Assembly: GCA_002399785.1 (NCBI GenBank)
Contig: DHEH01000002.1
Span: 62,001 to 126,000 of the forward strand
Reading direction: 5' to 3'
Length of the DNA: 64,000 nt
From: Caryophanales bacterium UBA4855
Lineage (GTDB): Bacteria > Bacillota_I > Bacilli_A > RFN20 > CAG-826
The position numbers and the translations under genes were made by a program. Under the pieces are notes generated by a model. It was given only the letters and a program-made list of their open reading frames with translations, made no database searches and was not told the origin of the DNA. How positions within the stretch are numbered: position 1 is the first letter of the stretch; every line of letters begins with the position of its first letter. Shown here in pieces: positions 27,763-37,183 of this stretch.

Positions 27763-29847
27763 TTAGTTACTTTCTCCTTTCAAAGATGGATCAACAGCAT
27801 CTCTTAATCCGTTGCCGAATAAATTGAATGCTACCAATAATAACGCCATAATTAACGTTGGAATAACAAGTAAATACATAGTGTATCCACTAAAATATAT
27901 TCTGTTTTCACTTAAAATAACACCAAACATCAACTGTCCTTTTAATCCTAATCCCAAATAAGCAATACTTGCTTCACTATAAATTGTGCTAGGAATTAAA
28001 AGAATGCTGCTTGTAATAATTGTACCTAAAGCATTAGGTAAAATATGTTTAAAAATTAATCGAGGATCTTTAGCTCCTAAAGTTCTACTAGCTAAAACGT
28101 ATTCACGATTCTTATAACGATAGAATTGTGTTCTCGTTCGTCCAGCAACCCCCATCCAAGATGTCATAAACATCGAGATAATAAAAGCTAAGATATCATT
28201 ATGTAAATATAATAATGCTAAAGTAATAATTGCAATTGATGGCAACCCACCAACAATATCAACGAAACGTTCCATTAATATATCGGTCCAACCACCAAAA
28301 TATCCACTAATTGATCCCCAAATAATACCGAATAAAATATTGATAATTGAGCATCCAAAGGCAATAAGAAGAGAGGTTCTCAACGAGGTAAAGATTGTTT
28401 TTAAGAAATCCCTACCATTTCCATCAGTTCCAAATAAGAAAACTGGTTTTGAACTATAACCTAAATATTTCCATTGAGAAACTTTACAAACAAGACTATA
28501 TCCAACAAATCCGCCGTCAATTGTACTGTAAACTGGTGTACCTTTTTGTTCAATAAGTTCAATAATTGGATTCTTTGAAGTATTAAGAGATTCGTATCTA
28601 GAAGTTAAAACGTCTTTATCAGTTGTTGGAGTATCAGGATAATAATTCAAATAACCGCCATTAATAAATTCATTAATTTTATAAGCTGGAAGGGTCATTT
28701 CTTTATCGCCATAGCAATCTTCGTATGCGTCATATTTAAAATTACAATTCATATATTTGACATTCAAACAGCTTTTACTACCATTTGTGGATTTCCAGAA
28801 TTCTGGATTATCTACCATATCAATAGAATCGCCATTAGTAATTTTTTGCTCTTGAATCATGGTGTGATTAGCATTTTTAATTTGACGCAAAGTAACATCA
28901 TCACTAGTGTTAGTATCGTTAGTTTCAATCAAAAGATTTTCAATAAAAATACTCGATTTTGTGGCGACATCTTCTCTATATGCATCAATATTAATACGTC
29001 CACCAGTTAAACTAGTAATTCCATATCTTTCCTTCATTATTTTACTAACATCTAAAGATAAGGTATCTGTTGTATCTTTTTTAACGTAATCAGTTACATA
29101 ACCAACTCCACTATCAATTGTAAATGGACTTGCAATTGTTTCAGTTCCAGTCAATGGGTAATAAGTTTTTACTCCACTATTTAAAGTTATAAGAGAAATA
29201 CGATATTTCGTGCTTGAATAGTTTTCAGCTGTTGGTTCAAGGAAACGATAATTAAACGTATAATCAAAATTAAAATCGTAATCGTATTTATAAGAATAAA
29301 CATCTCCAGGAAGAGTTTTATCAGTTAATGTATCTTTAAAGGTTAAATTTAAAAATCCACCCATTCCATAAGTGCCTTCATAATCTAAATAATATTCGCT
29401 TTTAACAAGATTTGACACAGTTCTCATATCAAAACCAACTGGATGATCATTTTCTTGATCGTAAACAATATCATTTTTTTGAATAGTGCCATCCCAGAAT
29501 CCACCAGCATTCTCAAATAATTTTGGAGGCAAAGCAATTTCTGTTTTAATTCCATCAGGATTAATTAAATGTGATTTAGAAACATCAAATGATCCGGTAT
29601 TAGGCATAACAATTGGCACAAAAATAGCTAAAAGTATGATGGTTCCTAAAATGATTCCACCAACAACACTAGATTTATTTTTAACAAAACGATGCATTGA
29701 GTCTTTTAAGAAAGTAGTTGGTTTACCTTCTTTAGCAACATCATGAATAGTACTTGCTTTATGAGTAAAATTAAAATCGGTATCAGTAATTATAATCTCT
29801 TGTTTTTCACTTAAACTATCAATGTAGGTAAATTTTTCGTTTTTCAT
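27763..29847 (-). CDS. oppC: Oligopeptide ABC transporter permease OppC, with extracellular domain
   Basis: Membrane subunit of the Opp importer. A cytoplasmic N-terminus of about 60 residues and one helix (about 62-82, OppC_N type) precede an insert of about 370 residues rich in Tyr, Asp and Thr. The standard permease domain then begins at FLFGTDGNGRDFLK (about 470) with five helices and the EAA loop EYVLASRTLGAKDPRLIF. The insert lies after TM1, hence outside the cell, where it could contact OppA or substrate. Typical OppC is about 300 residues. Confidence 0.9.
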   Translation of the reverse strand: MKNEKFTYIDSLSEKQEIIITDTDFNFTHKASTIHDVAKEGKPTTFLKDSMHRFVKNKSSVVGGIILGTIILLAIFVPIVMPNTGSFDVSKSHLINPDGIKTEIALPPKLFENAGGFWDGTIQKNDIVYDQENDHPVGFDMRTVSNLVKSEYYLDYEGTYGMGGFLNLTFKDTLTDKTLPGDVYSYKYDYDFNFDYTFNYRFLEPTAENYSSTKYRISLITLNSGVKTYYPLTGTETIASPFTIDSGVGYVTDYVKKDTTDTLSLDVSKIMKERYGITSLTGGRINIDAYREDVATKSSIFIENLLIETNDTNTSDDVTLRQIKNANHTMIQEQKITNGDSIDMVDNPEFWKSTNGSKSCLNVKYMNCNFKYDAYEDCYGDKEMTLPAYKINEFINGGYLNYYPDTPTTDKDVLTSRYESLNTSKNPIIELIEQKGTPVYSTIDGGFVGYSLVCKVSQWKYLGYSSKPVFLFGTDGNGRDFLKTIFTSLRTSLLIAFGCSIINILFGIIWGSISGYFGGWTDILMERFVDIVGGLPSIAIITLALLYLHNDILAFIISMFMTSWMGVAGRTRTQFYRYKNREYVLASRTLGAKDPRLIFKHILPNALGTIITSSILLIPSTIYSEASIAYLGLGLKGQLMFGVILSENRIYFSGYTMYLLVIPTLIMALLLVAFNLFGNGLRDAVDPSLKGESN

Positions 29848-29849
29848 AA

Positions 29850-30896
29850 TTATTTTGCCCCCATTCTAATTCTTGGATCAATAAATCCGTAAGATAAATC
29901 AACAAGAACGCTAGCACTCAAACCAATTAAAGTATAAAAAGCTGTATTCGCTAACAATAACGAATAATCTTTTGCATTATAGGCATCAACATAAATAGCT
30001 CCAACGCCTCGAATGTTATATAAATTTTCTAGAACCATCGAACCACCTAAAATACCGATAAATTCTGCAATTACCATCGGAACAACAGGAACCATAGAAT
30101 TTCTTAAAGCGTGATGAATAATAGCTTGTCTACTTGTTAAACCTTTAGTTCTAGCAAGAAGCAAATAGTCACTATTCATAACTTCACATAACTCTGCTCG
30201 AACAAAACGAGTAAAACCAGCCATCGTGCCCATAGCTAAAGACATGACAGGAATAACTAAACTTGCAATATGTAAAGCATGATCATCTTCCCAAGCAACA
30301 AATTTTGCTGGCAACCATTCTAACTGGTAACCAAAAATTAAAATAGCATATAGAATCGTAACAAATGATGGCAACGCAATTTCAATCATAACAACAGTAG
30401 AAATAACATTATCAACTGGTTTATCTTTATTTAAAGCAGCAATAATACCAAAAACAATACCTAAAGGTAAAGCAATTAAAATAGCAATGATATTAATTTC
30501 AACAGTGACAGGAAGCTTACTAACAATTACTTCCATCGCACTTTGATTTAAATATAAGTTACTGCTAACACCCCAGTCCCACCTAGTAAAAACATTACCA
30601 ATCCAATTAAAATATTGTTCCATAATTGGGCGAGTATAGTAGTAATAATATGGACCAGTGCCACCTATTTGATAGCCTTTCCCACCAAGTAAATTGCCGT
30701 ATCCAGCTGTTTCCTCAGTAAATCTTATAACATAACCAAGCGAAAATTGTTTTGTTAAAAATGCATTTACTCCATCATTTCCACCAGCAAGTGGAACATC
30801 TAAAGGTAAAGATTTATATAGCAAAAAAGTAATACTTAGTACGATAAATGCTGTAAAAAATACTAGCACCAATCTTTTAATAACGTACTTCCACAT
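29850..30896 (-). CDS. oppB: Oligopeptide ABC transporter permease OppB
   Basis: Inner-membrane permease with six predicted helices: an N-terminal helix, an extracellular loop of about 95 residues rich in Gly and Tyr (GGTGPYYYYYTRPIMEQYF), then the core with the EAA loop DYLLLARTKGLTSRQAIIHH. It ends with YGFIDPRIRMGAK, typical for the family. It lies downstream of the long oppA-oppB hairpin; AAGGGGGAAAC provides the ribosome site. Close spacing to oppC supports one operon. Confidence 0.93.
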   Translation of the reverse strand: MWKYVIKRLVLVFFTAFIVLSITFLLYKSLPLDVPLAGGNDGVNAFLTKQFSLGYVIRFTEETAGYGNLLGGKGYQIGGTGPYYYYYTRPIMEQYFNWIGNVFTRWDWGVSSNLYLNQSAMEVIVSKLPVTVEINIIAILIALPLGIVFGIIAALNKDKPVDNVISTVVMIEIALPSFVTILYAILIFGYQLEWLPAKFVAWEDDHALHIASLVIPVMSLAMGTMAGFTRFVRAELCEVMNSDYLLLARTKGLTSRQAIIHHALRNSMVPVVPMVIAEFIGILGGSMVLENLYNIRGVGAIYVDAYNAKDYSLLLANTAFYTLIGLSASVLVDLSYGFIDPRIRMGAK

Positions 30897-30912
30897 TTTG
30901 TTTCCCCCTTAA

Positions 30913-30953
30913 AGTCAGTAAAATCTCCCACATGTGGAGAGATTTTACTGACT
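30913..30953 (-). other. Very stable intercistronic stem-loop between oppA and oppB
   Basis: On the minus strand AGTCAGTAAAATCTC + CCACA pairs with TGTGG + GAGATTTTACTGACT: 20 bp with one bulged base and essentially no loop. It lacks a T tract, so it is probably an mRNA-stabilising or attenuating element rather than a full terminator. It ends about 15 bases before the oppB start. Confidence 0.8.
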
Positions 30954-30955
30954 CA

Positions 30956-30977
30956 GGTATTTGGTTGCTCAAATACC
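30956..30977 (-). other. Second intercistronic hairpin after oppA
   Basis: GGTATTTG / CAAATACC, 8 bp with a 6-nt loop, directly upstream of the long hairpin and 10 bases past the oppA stop. Confidence 0.7.
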
Positions 30978-30987
30978 TTACGTTCAG

Positions 30988-33690
30988 TTATTCAATAGGA
31001 TTTAATTTAGAATAGTCAATCCAACCATCAGATGTCAAAGTTACACTTTCTTGGTTAGCATAGAATAAACCATCAATAGACCAATATTTACCTTCATAGT
31101 AAATGCTACTTGAAGGAATATATGTTTGTAAAGCGTGGTGAATTGTTAAAGAATAAGATCTATTAATTGCTTCCCAAAGTCCCATTTCTTGGAAAACTTC
31201 ATATTCTCCTCCATTAATAGAAGCTTGAGCAATATCATATTGTCCTAAAGCAACTTTACCATAAGCGTTCATATAATCGCTTGATCCGCTGCCTTCGTAT
31301 GTTTGAGCAAATTCAAGTTTAATTAATGGTGATCCATCTTCAGCACACCAATTCTTATTTGATTTGACAGCAGAATTGAATGTTGCAGCAATAGCATCAA
31401 ATATTGCAGTTCCTTGGTAATCAACCCAAACTTGAGATTGCCAGTTAACGTTAATCGAAATAACAGTTGGAGAAGCAGCTGTTCCTAATTGATAGTGACC
31501 AGCTTCAAGTTCTTCTTGAAGAGCTGTTTTAAAGTAAGAAACACCTTTAGCATTTGAATTAGTAGGAATTCCGTCATCGCCATAAACAGCTTTAACAGCA
31601 GCAATGTGTTCATCAGTGTCATTCCATCTCTTATCAGCTTTAGGAGACATTTTGTTGATATCACCGAAGTAATCGGCAAAACCAGTTCTTCCTTTAGTGG
31701 CAGCAAATGTATCTCTATCATAACCACAATTTAAACCTTTAATGAAATTATGATTACTCATAATTGGTTTTACTGCCCAATCTGTGTCCATATAGGTCTT
31801 TCTATAAGTTGCGTTTGAAGCACTTCCTGCGGTAAAATCACCGAAGAATTGACCAGCAATTGCAGTTCCAGCATTGGTTCCATCACCGAACAATGCTTGA
31901 TAATCCATTTTACTTAAGCTATTAAATGAGACGCCATTCTTCTCGCCGGTATTAGCAATTTGAACTGTATCAGGTTTAACTTTTTCAGCAGCAAGTTCTG
32001 CACTTGGGATTGAAGATGATTCAATATAACCATTGTTATAAGCGGCAAATAACAAAGTATTTGTTGAATCTGTTTGTAAGGAAGTATCTTTTTCAAAGAC
32101 ACGGCCTTCCATTTTATAAACATCTCTACCAGCTGGATCTTTTTTAACATACCAATCAGCGTTTCTCTTATATACAATCTTATCTTCACTCATTGATTCA
32201 AGATAGTAATTACCAGTGGATAAAATATTATCAGCAGGTGTAGAACTATCAGTTGTATCGGTAGTTCCTAATTTAGTAAGACCAGCAGCAAGATCGCCTT
32301 TACCTAAAGTTGTTTGAACAAATTCAAGTGGCATAACACCTTGGTTATTTAATCTATATGCAGCATAGTCAGATGTGCATCCCTTTGTTAAAGTGAAAGT
32401 AATTGAACTATCCTTTTCATTTAATTTAAGGCCAGGAACAGCAGTTAAGAAAGCATCAACATCAACGACTGCATTTGCTGGTTTTTTAGCTGTAGCAGCA
32501 TAATATTCAGAAGCTCCTTCAAGAGCGCTATTTCCGTTCAATAATTGAGTAACGTTAGCGGCTCCAGTCCGTTGAGTATATTGAAGAATATATGGAGTTA
32601 AATAATCTTTTAATTGAATAGCAACTTTATCAAAAGCTTTACCATTTTTAGTTCCGCCATTACGGTAATAAACTTTATCAGTTGTTGTTCCAGTATTAAA
32701 ATGAACCTTCCATTTCTTATGGAATCCTTCAGCAGCATCACCAGTTAATTCATTGCCATCATCATCGCAAGGAATAGGCTCGGCATCACTTGATAATGAT
32801 GGAACGTAAACGTCAGAATCGCTATCATTTAATAATTTTCCAAAATATGAAGCTTGGCAATAGTTATAATAATCTGTAACGTCGCTTCCGGTACTCTTAA
32901 AATAGTTAACGTTTGATGGTTGATTTGAATTTCTTGTATGGAAATATCTCTTATAAGCAGCATTACTTTCTTTTGGGTTGTCTTCGCTTAAATAACAATA
33001 TGAATCATAACCAAATCCGAATCCAGGAACATATGTACTTGGAGAGAATTTTCCGTTTTCTGAACGAGAATTATAGACTCTTTCAGATATCTTAGTGTAT
33101 CCGCCATATGCCCAGAAATTCATACCAGTTAAACCGGTTTCCATAGCAAGTTGTTCGGCTTGTCCGAAAATTTGACTTGCTCCAACAGTTGTTAAAGCAG
33201 TTAAATCTTGTTCACCAGTAGCGATACTTCCAGCAGGAACGACTGTTAAAGTGGTAGATTTTTTAATTTCTTTGGTTTCTTCGCCTTCTTTAGCAACTTT
33301 AGCGATACAAGAAATAGTATAAACTTTTCTTGCAGCAACTCCAGTTCCTGTAACAGTTGGAACAGTAATTAATCCATCAGCTTTGATATTTAGGTCATCT
33401 GTTGCTTTGCCTTGAGCGTCAGTAACTTCAAATGAGATTTCTGCGCCAGAAGGTGCTTCAAAAGCATGAACTTTAACATCAGTTGATCCGCTTTCAATAA
33501 GAGCAGCTCCTGAAGTTGTGACCATTGTATCTTTACCACCGATCTTTTTAGAAACATAAGTGTCAAAATAAGGTGCTTCGATACCACCTAATACAACAGT
33601 TTCAGTTTTTCCGCATCCGACAAGACTAGTTACGCCAACCGACAATAATGCAGCGGCGCCTAAAACGTAAATAAATTTACTTTTTTTCAT
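30988..33690 (-). CDS. oppA: Oligopeptide ABC transporter binding lipoprotein OppA
   Basis: Extracellular peptide-binding lipoprotein (SBP_bac_5 class) of 900 residues, longer than the usual 540-600. Lipobox SLVGC. Residues about 50-135 look like an Ig-like domain. The later segments AEQLAMETGLTGMNFWAYGG, TYVPGFGFGYDSYCYLSED and MSNHNFIKGLNCGYDRDTFA, and the C-terminal VNWQSQVWVDYQGTAIFDAI, fit the peptide-binding fold and resemble OppA of Mollicutes. The start is ATG 33690, with GGAGGAT 7-8 bases upstream. First gene of the opp operon. Two hairpins follow it, which may raise OppA output over the membrane subunits. Confidence 0.85.
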   Translation of the reverse strand: MKKSKFIYVLGAAALLSVGVTSLVGCGKTETVVLGGIEAPYFDTYVSKKIGGKDTMVTTSGAALIESGSTDVKVHAFEAPSGAEISFEVTDAQGKATDDLNIKADGLITVPTVTGTGVAARKVYTISCIAKVAKEGEETKEIKKSTTLTVVPAGSIATGEQDLTALTTVGASQIFGQAEQLAMETGLTGMNFWAYGGYTKISERVYNSRSENGKFSPSTYVPGFGFGYDSYCYLSEDNPKESNAAYKRYFHTRNSNQPSNVNYFKSTGSDVTDYYNYCQASYFGKLLNDSDSDVYVPSLSSDAEPIPCDDDGNELTGDAAEGFHKKWKVHFNTGTTTDKVYYRNGGTKNGKAFDKVAIQLKDYLTPYILQYTQRTGAANVTQLLNGNSALEGASEYYAATAKKPANAVVDVDAFLTAVPGLKLNEKDSSITFTLTKGCTSDYAAYRLNNQGVMPLEFVQTTLGKGDLAAGLTKLGTTDTTDSSTPADNILSTGNYYLESMSEDKIVYKRNADWYVKKDPAGRDVYKMEGRVFEKDTSLQTDSTNTLLFAAYNNGYIESSSIPSAELAAEKVKPDTVQIANTGEKNGVSFNSLSKMDYQALFGDGTNAGTAIAGQFFGDFTAGSASNATYRKTYMDTDWAVKPIMSNHNFIKGLNCGYDRDTFAATKGRTGFADYFGDINKMSPKADKRWNDTDEHIAAVKAVYGDDGIPTNSNAKGVSYFKTALQEELEAGHYQLGTAASPTVISINVNWQSQVWVDYQGTAIFDAIAATFNSAVKSNKNWCAEDGSPLIKLEFAQTYEGSGSSDYMNAYGKVALGQYDIAQASINGGEYEVFQEMGLWEAINRSYSLTIHHALQTYIPSSSIYYEGKYWSIDGLFYANQESVTLTSDGWIDYSKLNPIE

Positions 33691-33825
33691 AATTTTATCC
33701 TCCAAATTTATTTACACTTTCATTTGATACAAATTGAAAATGATTACAAAATTATAAAAACGGAAATATAAAAAAGATATCAAATATTTAAAAAACTTAA
33801 TACCATCTTAATATTGACAAAATTA

Positions 33826-34224
33826 TTAAATCAAAAAAGTTATGAGTGCAATGACGAAAAATACGACAGCAACAGCAAATATAGGTAAAAAATTAAATTT
33901 ATCTCTTTTTCTCTTTTCAATTCGTGCATCTCTATATTCGACTGGATCTTTATATTTTTTTTCGCCAGTTTTTTTCATAACGCTAATTAAATTACTGAAC
34001 CCATATCCAACCAAATCAAAAGTTCCTTGATTGCCAATTATTTGAAATCCGCCAAGCCCAAAAACAATAAAACCACTAATAAATGAAGCGTTGCATACTC
34101 TTGTTTTATTTTCTAAATCAGTATTAGAAAAATAGTAAAACAACAAAAACAAAACTACTCCTATAACAGTAGCTATAGCGAATTGAATTAAAATATCTAT
34201 TAATTTACGTGTTCGTTCTGTCAT
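33826..34224 (-). CDS. Small membrane protein, DUF3899-like
   Basis: 132 residues with three hydrophobic segments: about 10-31, 48-68 (SGFIVFGLGGFQIIGNQGTF) and 110-132. Between the second and third lies FDLVGYGFSNLISVMKK, resembling DUF3899 proteins of Bacillota, followed by a basic cytoplasmic loop. TTAGGAG precedes the ATG. Function unknown; the family call is by eye. Confidence 0.65.
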   Translation of the reverse strand: MTERTRKLIDILIQFAIATVIGVVLFLLFYYFSNTDLENKTRVCNASFISGFIVFGLGGFQIIGNQGTFDLVGYGFSNLISVMKKTGEKKYKDPVEYRDARIEKRKRDKFNFLPIFAVAVVFFVIALITFLI

Positions 34225-34362
34225 GTTAATCTCCTAATTATAATAAAGTAAGAAAAAATAAAATCAAATGATTACTGTATTTTTCAACACAAAAATTATT
34301 TTAACCAAACATAAATAGAACAAAAATTGAAGATTAAATAAGTTTTGTTATTGTTATACGGA

Positions 34363-35640
34363 TTAAGTTCTTGTCACACCATTAATTGAATTATCACCGA
34401 TATTGTAATTAAAACTTAAAGTATATGTTTCGATATATTCTGTGCTTGAAGTGTAATCATGATATAAACAATCTGCTCTAAAATTAAGTTTTATTTTATA
34501 TCCTGTAATTGTATTACCATCAATAATAAAATCACTTTTAAAAGACATAATTGAATAATTCTTCTTTTCGATAACACTAGTTATAAAACCAGTTCCGTTA
34601 TTATTTAAAGTAAATGTATCTTCAAAATTGAATTCAGCTCCTGAAACATGATATTTAAAACTTATGCTTTCCTCAGTAATCTAATTTATCGAAAAATAAT
34701 AAAAATTTATTTCAGAAGTTGAAAAATCTATATCAAAAGAAATATCGTTAAGATCGTTATGAATTTGGACATAAACTGAATTTTCTTTAGTAATTACGTC
34801 CGTGTTTTCTTCAAAAGATAATGATTGATCAAAATCACATTTATTAAATGGATAATGTATTTCTTTTACATAGTAGTTAATTTTTATAGAGTTGTCAGTA
34901 AAGACAACATTTTGATATTCATTTGCTCTAAAAACTTTATTTTTGGTTGCATCAATAAAAGCTTTAGAATTATTTATGCCTTTAACATAAGTAAAATCAC
35001 GAAAATTAAGAGAAACATAATCAGTTACTCTAAGATATTTTTTTAAATTGTTTTCCTCAAGTGAGAACTCATAAAGAAAAACCTCTCCACCTTGGTCTTT
35101 GTAGCCATTATATTTGTAATTATCATTACCAATATGATATCCATTACCAATTTCAGATGTTTCAATAATATAAATGAGATTTAGTAAATTATCGCTATCA
35201 ATCGTAAGTGACAACTTCTTCTTATTAACGGAAGAATAAGAAACTTTGTCATAAGATTCTTCACTAACACCTTAAAATATATATTGTTTGTTTTTTTCAA
35301 AATAATCCATAGAAGAAATTGCTTTACTAGAATCTTCAAGCGCCTTTATTGAAATCTTTAAATCAGTAGATAAGTACCCAATCTGAAACCCCATAATAGA
35401 TTCTCTTAAAAAATTACTTAAAACCAAAGTAAAAGCACCACTATCGGTTCTTAGATAATTTATTGGCATATCAGAACAAGTAATTATTGTTTTATTTGTT
35501 TCTTCCTTTTTGTAGATTCCTTCTTTGTTTAATGTGATTTTTTCATCTGCAACCTCTTCAAGTGCTCCATACATAAATTTTAATTTACTTGATTTTGCAT
35601 TTGTTTTGTCCAAAGAATATCGATAGGTGACAAATCCATT
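34363..35640 (-). pseudogene. Remnant of a secreted/lipoprotein-like gene with two in-frame stops
   Basis: A single frame continues for about 425 codons but contains TAA at 35272-35274 and TAG at 34681-34683, and has no start or signal peptide: the upstream frame is closed by TAA near 35640. The text is Asn, Tyr, Ser and Asp-rich like the extracellular lipoproteins elsewhere in the window (for example LNFRADCLYHDYTSSTEYIE). Loss of the 5' end next to an insertion element suggests that a rearrangement truncated it. No family recognised. Confidence 0.65.
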
Positions 35641-35698
35641 GCATTAAAATCAAAATAAATGGCTATTAGTATATTTTTTGCTGAATATTTGCGTTAAC

Positions 35699-37080
35699 AT
35701 TGACAAAGTTTGACAAATTTAATCAAATAACACATAATTTTTTTAACACAAAAGATCGATGCATTAGAATTTGTCAATTCCAGTGCAATTATTATTTACT
35801 CATTATTATGGAGTCTTTCTTGTGTTTCTTCTTAGGTTGAATTATTGGCTTTAATTTAACCTTTTTGTTTGGAATTCTTTTTATATTGATTAAATCTAAA
35901 AACTTTTTTCCAAACTTATTTTTTATTAAATCGTATGGGCATTGGTTGTTTTGAGATTCACGTACATATGAATTGATATTTGAATACATTTTATCAATTT
36001 GTTCTTGGGTAATATCATTTAATGACTTTCCTTTAGGGCAAAAATATCGAACCAATCTACGATCGGATTCGCATTCCGCTTTATCACTTGAATTATATGG
36101 CCTAGTAAAAAAAGATTTACATTTTATAAGACCGTCACAATCATATTCAATGTTATAAAAAGTAGTGAATTCTGACCCGTTATCAGCAATATTGATAGCG
36201 AAAATTTTGTAGAATAATTCGTCCCCAATTTTCTTTTTTATATTTCTTATAGCGTTATCAACTGACCTCGGATCGCCTTTTTCAATTAATATTCCAAATT
36301 GGAAACCATATTTTTTAAAAGTTTTGGTTAGAATAGACTTCTTATCATTAATTTTTCCAATTACTGAATCGAATTGCATAATATTTTTAGACTTATTATG
36401 TTCGATATAGTCGATATAATCTGAATAAGTTCTATTAACATAGGCCCTAACATCTTTTTTACAATATATTTCTTTTGGTTTTATATATTCGTGTTTATAA
36501 ACAACATATCTTCTTAACATATGAGCTTTTGTCTTAAGTTCTCCACGATAAATTATTCTTCTTATTGTTCGTTCTGAACACATAGATTGAAGCAGTTTTG
36601 AACCAACATAAATATGATGCAATGATTGACCATTAGATACGACACCTTCATAAATAATTTGGTCGATATAATCTAAATCGTTTCTAGACAAATGTGTGTG
36701 CATTCTTGATCGAGAAACATTTATAGAATAATCATCAGCTTTTTCAAAATTATAGAATATCTTTTCTTGTCCACAATATGATTTTTTAGGACACAAATTG
36801 CAAATATAAAATTTATTTTTAAAGTCGCATCTAATTTAAGCGCCAGCAATAATTTCAATATGCCTTTGTAATTCTCTATAAATTGTTGAAGGATTGCATT
36901 TTAAGAATTGTGATATTTGTTTAACTTTATATCCAAGTTCTAAATAAGCTTGAATTTTTAGTCTTTTATCTCTATTCATCCTTGTATATTTCATTTTTTA
37001 CCTCCTATTTTTTTAAATACAAGGAAGACTATTATTAATTTTACTCTAATTGCATAAACTATTGCGTTAACTTTGTCATT
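35699..37080 (-). mobile_element. IS30-like insertion sequence (probably inactive)
   Basis: The transposase reading frame is flanked by ATTGACAAAGTT (35699-35710) and its inverted counterpart AACTTTGTCAT (37069-37079), about 10-11 matching bases, as imperfect terminal repeats. The octamer GCGTTAAC adjoins the left repeat on the outside and the right repeat on the inside, an asymmetry that leaves the exact ends uncertain. No target duplication could be identified. Confidence 0.5.
35792..36994 (-). pseudogene. IS30-family transposase, interrupted by an in-frame TAA
   Basis: The start is ATG 36994 with AGGAGGT six bases upstream. The first 52 codons encode the N-terminal helix-turn-helix (QISQFLKCNPSTIYRELQRH), then TAA at 36836-36838 interrupts the same frame, which continues with the Cys-containing segment CDFKNKFYICNLCPKKSYCG and the DDE catalytic core: MQFDSVIG, NIADNGSEFT and the closing Glu region NSSDKAECESDRRLVRYFCP. 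This order fits IS30. Unless TAA is read through, the protein lacks either its DNA-binding domain or its catalytic half. Confidence 0.75.
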
Positions 37081-37120
37081 TATCAAAATAACTCCAAAAT
37101 CAACCAATTTCAATAAAATA

Positions 37121-37149
37121 TTTATAAATAAATATTATTATGATAGAAT
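37121..37149 (+). promoter_or_regulatory. Promoter of typA
   Basis: TTTATA (37121-37126), a 17-base spacer and TAGAAT (37144-37149), preceded by TGA as an extended -10. The leader is about 27 nt. Confidence 0.55.
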
Positions 37150-37183
37150 ATAAACCGCTTTTTAATAAAGGGAGGTACCACTT

